This document shows positions 1 to 5,417 of a stretch of DNA of 7,358 bases, piece by piece. The position numbers and the translations under genes are program-made. The stretch is from positions 1-7,358 of the forward strand of contig JANWKK010000178.1 of NCBI GenBank assembly GCA_025451425.1. Direction: 5' to 3'. The notes beneath the pieces were generated by a model. It made no database searches. It had not been told where the DNA came from and was given only the letters and a program-made list of their open reading frames with translations. The number at the start of each line of letters is the position of its first letter. Positions within the stretch are counted from its first letter, which is position 1. The stretch is from Gemmatimonadaceae bacterium (GTDB taxonomy: Bacteria; Gemmatimonadota; Gemmatimonadetes; Gemmatimonadales; Gemmatimonadaceae).

Positions 1-111
1 CACCGCGCTATCCCAGGACAGTCCGTGGGCGCCGTTGCGATGCGACAAGAGGACCATCGCGATCGAGATCGCGCGCAGTCCATCGAGAGAACGGATGCGT
101 TGATTGGACAC
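1..111 (-). CDS. Acyltransferase family 3 (OafA/YrhL-like) membrane protein, N-terminal fragment
   Basis: Partial gene that leaves the window at base 1, so only the first 37 residues are visible. Reading the minus strand from a GTG at 111 gives MSNQRIRSLDGLRAISIAMV followed by LLSH. The RSLDGLRAI...LLSH pattern is the hallmark of the first membrane helix of acyltransferase-3 proteins. In that family the arginine and the histidine at the end of the helix (here H24) are conserved, and the histidine is implicated in catalysis. Such integral membrane enzymes transfer acetyl or other acyl groups to sugars of O-antigen, exopolysaccharide or peptidoglycan; the substrate here cannot be told. The start was chosen because a stop (TAA) lies in frame shortly upstream (around 155) and GTG is the only usual start between it and the motif. 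There is no clear ribosome-binding site. I am confident of the family and less so of the exact start. Confidence 0.8.
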   Translation of the reverse strand, partial: MSNQRIRSLDGLRAISIAMVLLSHRNGAHGLSWDSAV

Positions 112-169
112 GCGCTGAAACTCGCACGCTGCACTGGCGAGAACAAGGAAAATTTACATGGCATTAGGG

Positions 170-303
170 GAAACACGTGCTTAGAAGATTTTCAACTCTT
201 CCTCGGGCACGCATCCATCCGCGCAACGAACATTATGGCTGCAGAAACACACGTTTAGAAGAGTTTCAACTCTTCTATAAGCCACGCGTCCATTCGCACA
301 CTG
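170..303. repeat. Two imperfect direct repeats (about 75-bp period), each with an inverted repeat
   Basis: The 281 bp between the acyltransferase start (111) and the reductase stop (393) hold no convincing gene. They hold two related copies of about 58 bp, at 170-228 and 244-303. Both open with GAAACAC, contain TTAGAAGA, then TTTCAACTCTTC, and end with a CACGC.TCCAT.CGC.CA block. The offset is 74 bp in the first half and 75 bp in the second, because of one single-base indel. Weaker similarity (GGCTGCAG versus GGCTGGAG) continues to about 315, so the true unit may be the full 75 bp. The core of each copy is an inverted repeat: perfect in copy 2 and decayed in copy 1. Neither side of the palindrome has a T-run, so it does not look like a simple terminator of the reductase gene. 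Confidence 0.75.
256..277. other. Perfect palindrome with 10-bp arms
   Basis: TAGAAGAGTT (256-265), a 2-base centre TC, then AACTCTTCTA (268-277). The arms match at all ten positions. The equivalent place in copy 1 (184-201) pairs GAAGA with TCTTC but has a T/C mismatch inside and lost outer pairs. Such a tight dyad could be a protein operator, a cruciform-prone site or a small RNA hairpin. It lies about 145 bp upstream of the acyltransferase start and about 115 bp downstream of the reductase stop. I see no promoter beside it that would decide between these roles. Confidence 0.6.
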
Positions 304-392
304 GTGAAATGCTACGGCTGGAGGACGGAGCACGCTGGCACCTGAGCGGCACAAGAAATGGCGGCGCCGCGTTTCAGCGCTTGGGTTCCATC

Positions 393-1415
393 TCAATCGT
401 CTTTCTGCCCGAAGATGCCCATGTTCGACGAGTGCCCCGGCGCCACCTTCTTATCGGGATAGATCCAGTGCACGGCTTGATTGACCGCCGTCGCGGCCTC
501 GCCGAAGCCCGTCGCGATCAGCTTCAGCTTTCCTGGATAGGTCGTAACGTCGCCCGCGGCGTAGATGCCCGCCCGCCCCGTCTCCATCTGGCTGTTCACG
601 ACGATCTCGTCCTTCTCGATCGTTAGGCTCCACTCGCCGATCGCGCCCATGTCGCTCACGAACCCGAGCATCGGCAGCACGACGTCGATCTGGAGATCGC
701 GCGTCGACTTCGCCTTGATGTCGCGCAACACGACATGAGAGAAGTGCTCCCCGCCATTTCTGCACTCGATGTCGTGCAGCTCGTGGAACGTGTAGAGATC
801 GGCGCGTCCCGAGTCGACCGCCGATCGAAACTCGGCAATCGTCGCGTCGTGCGCGCGGAATCGATCGCTCCGGTGTGCTAGCGTAACTCGTGAGGCACGG
901 CTGAGAAGCTGCGTGCCCCAATCGAAGGCCGAGTCACCGCCGCCAATGATCAGCACTCGCTGATCACGGAACACTTCCGGGTCGGTCACCACGTCGTAGA
1001 TCCCGCGCCCGTACCATGGCTCCGCACATCGTTGGGGCAGCCGCCGAGGCGAAAAAGCACCGATCCCCGCTGCGACGATGATCGCCCGCGTTGGAAACCG
1101 ATCTGTTTCCGTGACGAGCACGTACTGATTTCCGTCCTGCTCTAGGCCGGTCACGCGCTGCGTGAGGTGGATCGGCTGCTGGAAGCGCCCCGCCTGTTCG
1201 ACAAGCGATTTGACCAAGTCTTTCGCGAGCACCTGCGGGATGCCGGCGACGTCGAAGATGTACTTCTCGGGATACACCGCGGTGAGCTGGCCGCCTGCTT
1301 CCGGAAGCGCGTCGATGATCTGAGCCGACACGCCGCGCATGCCCGCGTAAAAAAGAGCGAAGAGTCCTGTGGGCCCTCCGCCGATGATCGTAATGTCTTT
1401 CGTCTCCTGAGCCAT
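393..1415 (-). CDS. Ferredoxin--NADP+ reductase, thioredoxin-reductase-like type (YumC-like)
   Basis: A soluble flavoenzyme of 340 residues, the usual length for the family, which passes electrons between NADPH and ferredoxin or flavodoxin using FAD. An N-terminal FAD-binding GGGPTG lies at residues 12-17 of a Rossmann fold, followed by GGQLTAVYPEK (41-51). The NADPH-binding GGGDSAFDW is at 158-166. HRSDRFRAHD at 181-190 supplies the basic residues that recognise the 2'-phosphate of NADPH. The second FAD contact YAAGDV is at 285-290, followed by the family-typical TYPGKLKLIATGFGEAATAV. The redox CxxC of true thioredoxin reductases is absent, which separates it from TrxB. The C-terminal PGHSSNMGIFG tail is usual for ferredoxin reductases of the Bacillus/Chlorobium group. 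The start ATG at 1415 directly precedes the first beta strand; no good ribosome-binding site is visible. The gene is divergent from the kinase with 19 bp between. The electron acceptor in this organism is not shown. Confidence 0.92.
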   Translation of the reverse strand: MAQETKDITIIGGGPTGLFALFYAGMRGVSAQIIDALPEAGGQLTAVYPEKYIFDVAGIPQVLAKDLVKSLVEQAGRFQQPIHLTQRVTGLEQDGNQYVLVTETDRFPTRAIIVAAGIGAFSPRRLPQRCAEPWYGRGIYDVVTDPEVFRDQRVLIIGGGDSAFDWGTQLLSRASRVTLAHRSDRFRAHDATIAEFRSAVDSGRADLYTFHELHDIECRNGGEHFSHVVLRDIKAKSTRDLQIDVVLPMLGFVSDMGAIGEWSLTIEKDEIVVNSQMETGRAGIYAAGDVTTYPGKLKLIATGFGEAATAVNQAVHWIYPDKKVAPGHSSNMGIFGQKDD

Positions 1416-1434
1416 TCGCTAACGTTCGCCGCCA
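1416..1434. promoter_or_regulatory. Very short divergent gap with an imperfect dyad
   Basis: Only 19 bp separate the reductase ATG (read leftward) from the kinase GTG (read rightward). The kinase start cannot lie further upstream because a TAA stop is in its frame at 1420-1422. The centre holds a near-palindrome, GCTAACGTTCGC (1418-1429), with one mismatched pair around AACGTT. Neither gene has room for a promoter here, so each promoter must lie inside the other gene's coding sequence, or one gene is transcribed from elsewhere. Reading the dyad as an operator is a guess. Confidence 0.3.
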
Positions 1435-2472
1435 GTGTCAATCGATACAAGCCGCCACCTCGACTATCACGGCACCTTCAAGCTCGTCAACAAAGTTGCC
1501 GAGGGCGGCATGGCGACAGTCTACGAGGCGCAGCAGCTCGGACCATCCGGTTTCTCGAAGCGCATCGCGCTGAAGGTGATCCATCCGCACTACGCGCAGC
1601 GGCCGGAATTCCTCCAGCTCTTCATCGACGAAGCCAAGCTCTCAGCGAACCTGATGCACGGCAACATCGTGCAGATCTACCAGCTCGGCGAAGTGGCGGG
1701 TGACTACTTCATCGCGATGGAGTTTATTCCCGGGCCGACCCTGCGCAGCATCATCGATCGTCATCGCGACGTCGGACGTGCGATGCCGCAGACTCTCGCT
1801 GCCTACATCGCGAGCCGCGTGTGCCGCGCGCTCGACTTCGCGCACAACTTCGTCGGACCGGACCGCCATCGTCTCGACATCGTACATCGTGACGTGTCTC
1901 CCGGAAATGTGATGGTCACTTGGGACGGCCACATCAAGCTCGCCGATTTCGGAATCGCAAAGGCGCGCACTTCAATCGACCCGGCGTCGGACGGCATTCG
2001 CATCGGCAAGAAGCACTACATGAGCCCCGAGCAGCTCACTGGCCTCGCCGTCGACGGACGGAGCGACGTGTTTTCCCTCGGTCTCGTGCTGTATGAGCTT
2101 CTTGCCCTCGAGCGACTTTTCCGCGAGGACATCACGGCGAAGGCGCTCGCCGAGATCGCAGTGGAGCCGCTTCCCGCAATCCGTGATCTCGTCACGAATC
2201 TCGACGAAGACCTCGAGCGCATCATCCTCGCTGCCCTCGAGCGCGACCCAGCGCGTCGACCCACCGCCGCGCTTCTCGGCCAAGCCCTTGACCAATGGGT
2301 CTTCGCCCAGCAGGAAGTCGCGAGCCCAGACAAGCTCGAGGCGCATCTGGCTCAGCTCCTCCCAGGATCGTACCAGCCGCCAACGGCTGATGACGAAGGC
2401 ACTGAGTTCACAAACCTGAAGTCGGCGCTCAACCGGAGCTGGTGGAAGAAAAGCTTAGGGGTTAGGGGCTAG
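1435..2472 (+). CDS. Soluble Hanks-type serine/threonine protein kinase
   Basis: A 345-residue bacterial protein kinase that phosphorylates Ser/Thr on unknown targets; no membrane segment or sensor domain is present, so it should be cytosolic. The kinase domain spans roughly residues 15-285. It has the glycine-rich loop VAEGGMATVY (21-30), the ATP lysine K47 in ALKVIH, the salt-bridge glutamate E66, and the catalytic loop HRDVSPGN (151-158; D153, N158). It also has DFG at 171-173, the activation-segment end MSPEQL (196-201), DVFSLG (211-216) and the domain XI arginine in DPARRPTA. Serine and proline replace the common K-P of HRDLKP, as in many myxobacterial-type kinases. A short tail (LEAHLAQLLPGSY) follows. 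The start is GTG at 1435, the only start after an in-frame stop at 1420-1422, and has no ribosome-binding site. The last five residues (LGVRG) and the stop are encoded by the repeat element beginning at 2455, so the original C-terminus may have differed. Confidence 0.93.
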   Translation: MSIDTSRHLDYHGTFKLVNKVAEGGMATVYEAQQLGPSGFSKRIALKVIHPHYAQRPEFLQLFIDEAKLSANLMHGNIVQIYQLGEVAGDYFIAMEFIPGPTLRSIIDRHRDVGRAMPQTLAAYIASRVCRALDFAHNFVGPDRHRLDIVHRDVSPGNVMVTWDGHIKLADFGIAKARTSIDPASDGIRIGKKHYMSPEQLTGLAVDGRSDVFSLGLVLYELLALERLFREDITAKALAEIAVEPLPAIRDLVTNLDEDLERIILAALERDPARRPTAALLGQALDQWVFAQQEVASPDKLEAHLAQLLPGSYQPPTADDEGTEFTNLKSALNRSWWKKSLGVRG

Positions 2473-2553
2473 GAGGCTGGAAGGTGCTGGGCGCTGGCTG
2501 CTAGGTGCTAGACTTCCCACACCGCTAGCACCTAGCACCTAACACCTAGCATC
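2455..2553. repeat. Heptamer-built inverted-repeat element A (CTAGCAC family)
   Basis: This fills the gap between the kinase and the adenosyltransferase gene and overlaps the kinase 3' end. It begins with two perfect TTAGGGG units (2455-2461, 2462-2468) and CTAGGAG. A 29-base left arm follows (2483-2511), then a 13-base loop (2512-2524) and a 29-base right arm (2525-2553). The arms match at 23 of 29 positions; five of the six mismatches are transitions, which in RNA or on the other strand give G-U pairs. The inner 13 pairs (CTGCTAGGTGCTAG without its first base) are perfect. The right arm is four heptamers: CTAGCAC, CTAGCAC, CTAACAC, CTAGCAT. The left arm shows the same 7-base period. There is no T-run after the right arm. 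The element ends 6 bp before the next start codon. Confidence 0.85.
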
Positions 2554-2559
2554 TCGACC

Positions 2560-3105
2560 GTGCGTATTTACACTCGTACCGGCGATTCCGGCGACACGGG
2601 ATTGTTTGGCGGCGGCCGCGTCCCCAAGAGCCATCCTCGCGTCGAAGCCTACGGTGACGTCGACGAGCTCAATGCGGCGATCGGCTTTGCCCGAGCTATC
2701 GAGCAGATGCCGCGCATCGACGAGGTTCTCGTACCCATCCAGCGCGACCTATTCGCCATTGGCGCTCTGCTCGCGACGCCGGATCGTGAAAAGATGCGGC
2801 AGCACCTCGAGAAGGCCCGTGTCGATGAGGACCGAATCACGGACCTCGAGCACGCCATCGACGACGGAGATCGTGAGCTCGAGCCGCTTAAGTCATTCAT
2901 CATTCCGGGAGGGTCGCCGAAGGCCGGGGCGCTGCACGTCGCGCGGACAGTTTGCCGGCGCGCCGAGCGCCGTGTCGTCGCACTCGGTGAAAGCGAGGAG
3001 ATTCCTGGCCTGGTTGTGATCTACCTCAATCGCCTTTCGGATCTGCTTTTCACGCTGGCACGCGTCGCGAACCACCGAGCCGGGACTGGGGAAGTGACAT
3101 GGTGA
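2560..3105 (+). CDS. PduO-type cob(I)alamin adenosyltransferase
   Basis: A 181-residue enzyme, the normal size, that transfers the adenosyl group of ATP to cob(I)alamin to make coenzyme B12 (adenosylcobalamin), acting as a cytosolic trimer in characterised members. The ATP-binding N-terminus MRIYTRTGDSGDTGLFGG is textbook for the family. It is followed by HPRVEAYGDVDELNAAIG (25-42), FIIPGGSPKAGALHVART (113-130), the arginine-rich CRRAERRVV helix (132-140) and YLNRLSDLLFTLARVAN (155-171), which carry ATP- and corrinoid-contacting residues. The GTG start at 2560 is set by this conserved N-terminus; no ribosome-binding site is present and the repeat element ends just before it. No cobalamin biosynthesis or B12-dependent mutase gene is nearby, so it probably serves salvage or general B12 activation. 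It lies in the plus-strand series between the kinase and aroB. Confidence 0.93.
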   Translation: MRIYTRTGDSGDTGLFGGGRVPKSHPRVEAYGDVDELNAAIGFARAIEQMPRIDEVLVPIQRDLFAIGALLATPDREKMRQHLEKARVDEDRITDLEHAIDDGDRELEPLKSFIIPGGSPKAGALHVARTVCRRAERRVVALGESEEIPGLVVIYLNRLSDLLFTLARVANHRAGTGEVTW

Positions 3106-3155
3106 TCTCTGTCACATCGCCGTAACGGGAACCGTCTTAAGACCGTCCGCTAATC

Positions 3156-4241
3156 ATGGATCCGGTCGAGGTCGAGCTTTCGACATATCGCGTGCTCATC
3201 GCACGCGGCGCGCTCGCCGAAATTGGCCGAGTCGCAGCCGCGAGCGCGCGGGCACATCGTTATGCGGTCATCTCGGACGAGAGCGTTGCCCCACTCTCCG
3301 CCGGCCGGGTGCGCGCGGCGCTTGGCGAAGGCCGCACGCGCCTCTACACCCTCCCTCCGGGCGAGGAGCACAAGACCCGAGCGACGTGGAGCTCACTCAC
3401 AGATTCGATGCTCGCCGATGGGTTCGGCCGTGACATGGCGATCATCGCACTTGGCGGTGGTGTCGTCGGCGACCTTGCTGGCTTTGTTGCGGCGACGTAC
3501 ATGCGCGGCGTGCCGTACATCCAGATTCCCACGACGCTTCTCGCGATGATTGACGCGTCGATCGGTGGAAAGACAGGGGTGGACACGCCCGCAGGGAAGA
3601 ACCTCGTGGGCGCCTTCCATCAGCCGGCAGCGGTGGTCGCGGATCCTGACGTTCTGCGCACGCTTCCGCCGGAACACCTCCGCGCCGGCCTCGCCGAGGC
3701 GATCAAGCACGGCGTCATCGCCGACGCCGCGTATTTCGATGATGTCGTCAACGCCGCGCCCGAGATCGTAGTTGGTAACCGAAGCGCCGCGGCAGCACTC
3801 GAGCGCGTCGTCGTACGTAGCGTAGCGATCAAGGCCGACGTGGTGAAGCGCGATGAGCGCGAGGGTGGGGTTCGAAAGACACTCAACTTCGGCCACACCA
3901 TCGGGCACGCGATCGAGCTGCGCAGCGACTATCGCATGCTGCACGGTGAAGCGGTCGCGGTGGGAATGGTCCTCGAGAGTCGCGTCGCGGAGCGGTTAGG
4001 AATCGCCGAGCCGGGCACGAGCGATCGCCTGCGGCAGGCGATCGAGCGCACAGGACTTCCCTCGGCGCGTCCGGCGAACCAAACGCCTGATGAGATCCTG
4101 TCGGCGACACGGGGCGACAAGAAAGCCCGCGGCGGTGTCGTCGAGTACGCATTGCCGACGCGCATCGGAGCCATGGCGGGCGGAGATCGAGGCTGGGGGA
4201 CTGCCGTCTCCGACGATATCGTGCTCGAGGTCCTGCGATGA
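3156..4241 (+). CDS. aroB: 3-dehydroquinate synthase
   Basis: The second step of the shikimate pathway: it converts DAHP to 3-dehydroquinate using NAD+ and a divalent metal, in the cytosol, towards chorismate and aromatic amino acids. The 361 residues match the normal length. NAD-binding ALGGGVVGDLAGFVA is at 98-112, RGVPYIQIPTTLLAMIDASI at 117-136, GGKTGVD at 137-143 and KNLVGAFHQP at 148-157. The metal ligands by family alignment are E181 (LAEAIKHG), H247 (NFGHTIGHA) and H263 (HGEAVAVGM), with H251 and K184 also in place; PPGEEHKT (67-74) is the usual substrate-side loop. All key residues are intact. The start ATG at 3156 is the first of the frame and fits the family N-terminus, but no ribosome-binding site is visible. 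The 50-bp gap from the previous gene contains a perfect palindrome, GTCTTAAGAC (3134-3143). The 3' end overlaps the next gene by 4 bp. Confidence 0.96.
   Translation: MDPVEVELSTYRVLIARGALAEIGRVAAASARAHRYAVISDESVAPLSAGRVRAALGEGRTRLYTLPPGEEHKTRATWSSLTDSMLADGFGRDMAIIALGGGVVGDLAGFVAATYMRGVPYIQIPTTLLAMIDASIGGKTGVDTPAGKNLVGAFHQPAAVVADPDVLRTLPPEHLRAGLAEAIKHGVIADAAYFDDVVNAAPEIVVGNRSAAAALERVVVRSVAIKADVVKRDEREGGVRKTLNFGHTIGHAIELRSDYRMLHGEAVAVGMVLESRVAERLGIAEPGTSDRLRQAIERTGLPSARPANQTPDEILSATRGDKKARGGVVEYALPTRIGAMAGGDRGWGTAVSDDIVLEVLR
4227..4231 (+). promoter_or_regulatory. Ribosome-binding site inside aroB for the 3D-domain gene
   Basis: GAGGT lies six bases before the ATG at 4238, within the last codons of aroB. 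Together with the ATGA start/stop overlap it supports the chosen start and suggests that translation of the 3D-domain gene is coupled to aroB. It is one of only two clear ribosome-binding sites in the window. Confidence 0.6.
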
Positions 4242-4828
4242 GCAGACGCCTACAGCGTCGGTTTGGCACGCTTGCCTCGTTAGGCCCTCTCTCCGTGGGT
4301 CTGGCGCTCGCGACGCTTGCCCTCGGCGTTGTAATCGCTTTTGGGATTCGGGACGAACAGCGCGCGGCCGCCCACGCTCGTGCGGCTGCCGAAGCCGCGG
4401 CTGTGACGCCTGTTCCTCGAATGGCGACGCCGGAACCGATACCGGTGGATGGTGTCGTTGTGCTCGCCGCGACGAAGACGTGGACGAAGACGATGCATCG
4501 TCCGCTCAGAGCGGGAGAGCCCGTGCCCGTGCTCGTGACGGCGTATTGCCTGAGCGGAACCACGCGACGCGGACGTTATGTGCGCCCGGGTATCGTCGCG
4601 GCGGATCGAAGGCTCTTTCCGCTGTCCCGATATATCGAGCTGTACGCGGGCGAGAGATATTTGGGTCGTTTCCTGATCGACGACACCGGCGGGAAGATCC
4701 GCGGTGCCCACATCGATGTTTGGGTACCGACCTGTCGAGAGGCGACCGTCTTCGGCCGCCAGCACGGAACCGCGATGCTGCTTCCGCGGCCGGAAGTGCA
4801 GATCGTCCAGGCCGGCGCGGCGAAGTAA
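4238..4828 (+). CDS. Membrane-anchored 3D-domain protein (YuiC/MltA-like putative peptidoglycan lytic enzyme)
   Basis: A 196-residue envelope protein. An N-terminal basic stretch and one hydrophobic segment (about residues 15-36, LSVGLALATLALGVVIAFG) form a signal anchor. An Ala-rich, then Pro-rich linker (42-70) is followed by the 3D domain (about 98-190). The domain is named for three aspartates: D123 in GIVAADRRLFPLS, D148/D149 in FLIDDTGGKI, and D160 in GAHIDVWVP, followed by the usual AxxFGRQHG. In characterised relatives (MltA, YuiC/Sps) this barrel cleaves peptidoglycan glycan strands, so a wall-remodelling role outside the membrane is likely but inferred. There is no other catalytic domain. 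Two cysteines, C104 (TAYC) and C166 (VPTC), are the only ones and could form a disulfide. It overlaps aroB by 4 bp (ATGA), so the two are probably co-translated. Function in this organism is unknown. Confidence 0.85.
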   Translation: MSRRLQRRFGTLASLGPLSVGLALATLALGVVIAFGIRDEQRAAAHARAAAEAAAVTPVPRMATPEPIPVDGVVVLAATKTWTKTMHRPLRAGEPVPVLVTAYCLSGTTRRGRYVRPGIVAADRRLFPLSRYIELYAGERYLGRFLIDDTGGKIRGAHIDVWVPTCREATVFGRQHGTAMLLPRPEVQIVQAGAAK

Positions 4829-4830
4829 GA

Positions 4831-4906
4831 AGAGGCTGGCGGTAGAGGCTGGCGGTATGGTAGGTGCTAGGGGGTACAAGACGAGCGCTAGCACCTAACA
4901 CCTAGC
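4831..4906. repeat. Heptamer-built inverted-repeat element B, with a 13-bp tandem repeat
   Basis: This fills most of the 90-bp gap between the 3D-domain gene and the small membrane protein gene. It starts with a perfect tandem duplication of AGAGGCTGGCGGT (4831-4843 and 4844-4856). An inverted repeat follows: TAGGTGCTAG (4861-4870), a 17-base loop, and CTAGCACCTA (4888-4897), 10 perfect pairs. The right side continues as heptamers CTAGCAC, CTAACAC, CTAGCTC. The segment CTAGCACCTAACACCTAGC (4888-4906) is identical to 2532-2550 of element A. As in element A, it ends a few bases (12) before the next start codon and is not followed by a T-run. Confidence 0.85.
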
Positions 4907-4918
4907 TCCCCGTCAATT

Positions 4919-5125
4919 ATGTCCTCCTTCGCGACATACCTTATCGGATTCATCATCCTGATCGTTGGGCTCGCGTTTGGCGCGTACTTGCTCAACGTGC
5001 CCCAAACCTGGATTGTCGTTGGGATAATCGTGCTCCTTGGCATCGGCGTCCTAATGGCAACCAGCCGAACGAGGCCTCGGGATCCACCGCCACCGGGCTC
5101 CGGACCGCAACCTCCAGCGGGCTGA
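4919..5125 (+). CDS. Small two-helix membrane protein, function unknown
   Basis: A 68-residue protein that I do not assign to a named family. Two hydrophobic helices are clear: about residues 5-25 (ATYLIGFIILIVGLAFGAYL) and 30-47 (TWIVVGIIVLLGIGVLM). A short NVPQ turn joins them, and a basic then proline-rich hydrophilic tail follows (RTRPRDPPPPGSG). The hairpin topology with a charged tail suggests an inner-membrane protein with its tail in the cytosol by the positive-inside rule; this is inference. The start ATG at 4919 is the first of the frame, twelve bases after repeat element B, without a ribosome-binding site. It is the last gene before the strong terminator at 5168. Coherent hydrophobic pattern and position support it as real, despite its size. 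Confidence 0.7.
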   Translation: MSSFATYLIGFIILIVGLAFGAYLLNVPQTWIVVGIIVLLGIGVLMATSRTRPRDPPPPGSGPQPPAG

Positions 5126-5167
5126 AGCGGCGGGCAGGCTCCGCCATCGGCTTTTGTAACGACAAAT

Positions 5168-5209
5168 CGGGGCTGTTTCGTCGTTGGGACGAAGCGGCCC
5201 CGAATTTTT
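5168..5209 (+). terminator. Strong intrinsic terminator
   Basis: A 15-pair stem: CGGGGCTGTTTCGTC (5168-5182) with GACGAAGCGGCCCCG (5188-5202). It has two G-T (G-U) pairs, a 5-base loop (GTTGG) and the tail AATTTTT (5203-5209). It sits 43 bp after the stop of the small membrane protein and is the natural end of the transcription unit that starts at or before the kinase gene. Confidence 0.9.
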
Positions 5210-5314
5210 CTTCTCCAATACGAAGTAACCTGTAACTCGTCGTCAAACCGGCGGATAACTCGTTACGACCGGAATTCGCGGCCATTTCAATGAGACGAAG
5301 CTCACAAGTCAGTA

Positions 5315-5343
5315 TTGACGCCTCGAAAGCCTGCCATTACCCT
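5315..5343 (+). promoter_or_regulatory. Candidate sigma-70-type promoter of the sigma factor gene
   Basis: TTGACG (5315-5320), a 17-base spacer, then TACCCT (5338-5343). The -35 hexamer matches 5 of 6 consensus bases, while the -10 keeps only T, A and the final T. It lies in the otherwise gene-free stretch 5126-5449, after the terminator and about 107 bp before the sigma factor ATG, so it would give a leader of roughly 100 bases. A weak -10 keeps this tentative; the -10 partly overlaps the first CTAG motif of this gap. Confidence 0.35.
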
Positions 5344-5366
5344 AGCCGCCCCTGATCCCTAGCCCC
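5338..5366. repeat. Degenerate CTAG-rich repeat remnant upstream of the sigma factor gene
   Basis: TACCCTAGCC and TCCCTAGCCCC lie 17 bases apart (CTAG at 5342-5345 and 5359-5362). They resemble the TTAGGGG/CTAGGGG units of element A read on the other strand. No pairing arm remains, so this is at best a decayed or partial member of the same repeat family. The rest of the gap 5126-5449 holds the terminator, the candidate promoter and three short perfect palindromes (CTCGCGAG at 5371-5378, ATCGCGCGAT at 5382-5391, GGCGCC at 5393-5398). Confidence 0.45.
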
Positions 5367-5417
5367 ACCTCTCGCGAGACTATCGCGCGATGGGCGCCGC
5401 CGCCCCGCCATGGTGCT

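Noticed and set aside
25..258. A 77-codon plus-strand open frame
   Set aside because: It is antisense to the acyltransferase N-terminus at 1-111 and then runs through the direct repeat. Its recombinase-like end is reported only as a low-interest finding.
170..303. Reading the direct repeats as a short CRISPR array or integron attC sites
   Set aside because: There are only two diverged copies with no uniform spacers and no cas gene, and I see no GTTRRRY/RYYYAAC pair of attC cores.
177..626. A 149-codon plus-strand open frame across the intergenic region and the reductase 3' end
   Set aside because: It lies mostly antisense to the well-supported reductase gene, has no recognisable motif, and is explained by GC-rich sequence opposite a real gene.
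2483..2553. Reading repeat element A as an intrinsic terminator for the kinase gene
   Set aside because: The stem is long, but no T-run follows on either strand, and the same sequence type recurs before other genes. A repeat element fits better, although it could still slow transcription.
3134..3143. Perfect GTCTTAAGAC palindrome between the adenosyltransferase gene and aroB
   Set aside because: Ten bases without a spacer, repeat or promoter beside it; too little to call an operator.
5126..5155. A GGCGG/CCGCC hairpin followed by TTTT right after the small membrane protein gene
   Set aside because: Only five solid pairs, with the T-run separated by a 6-base gap. The 15-pair terminator immediately downstream explains termination better.
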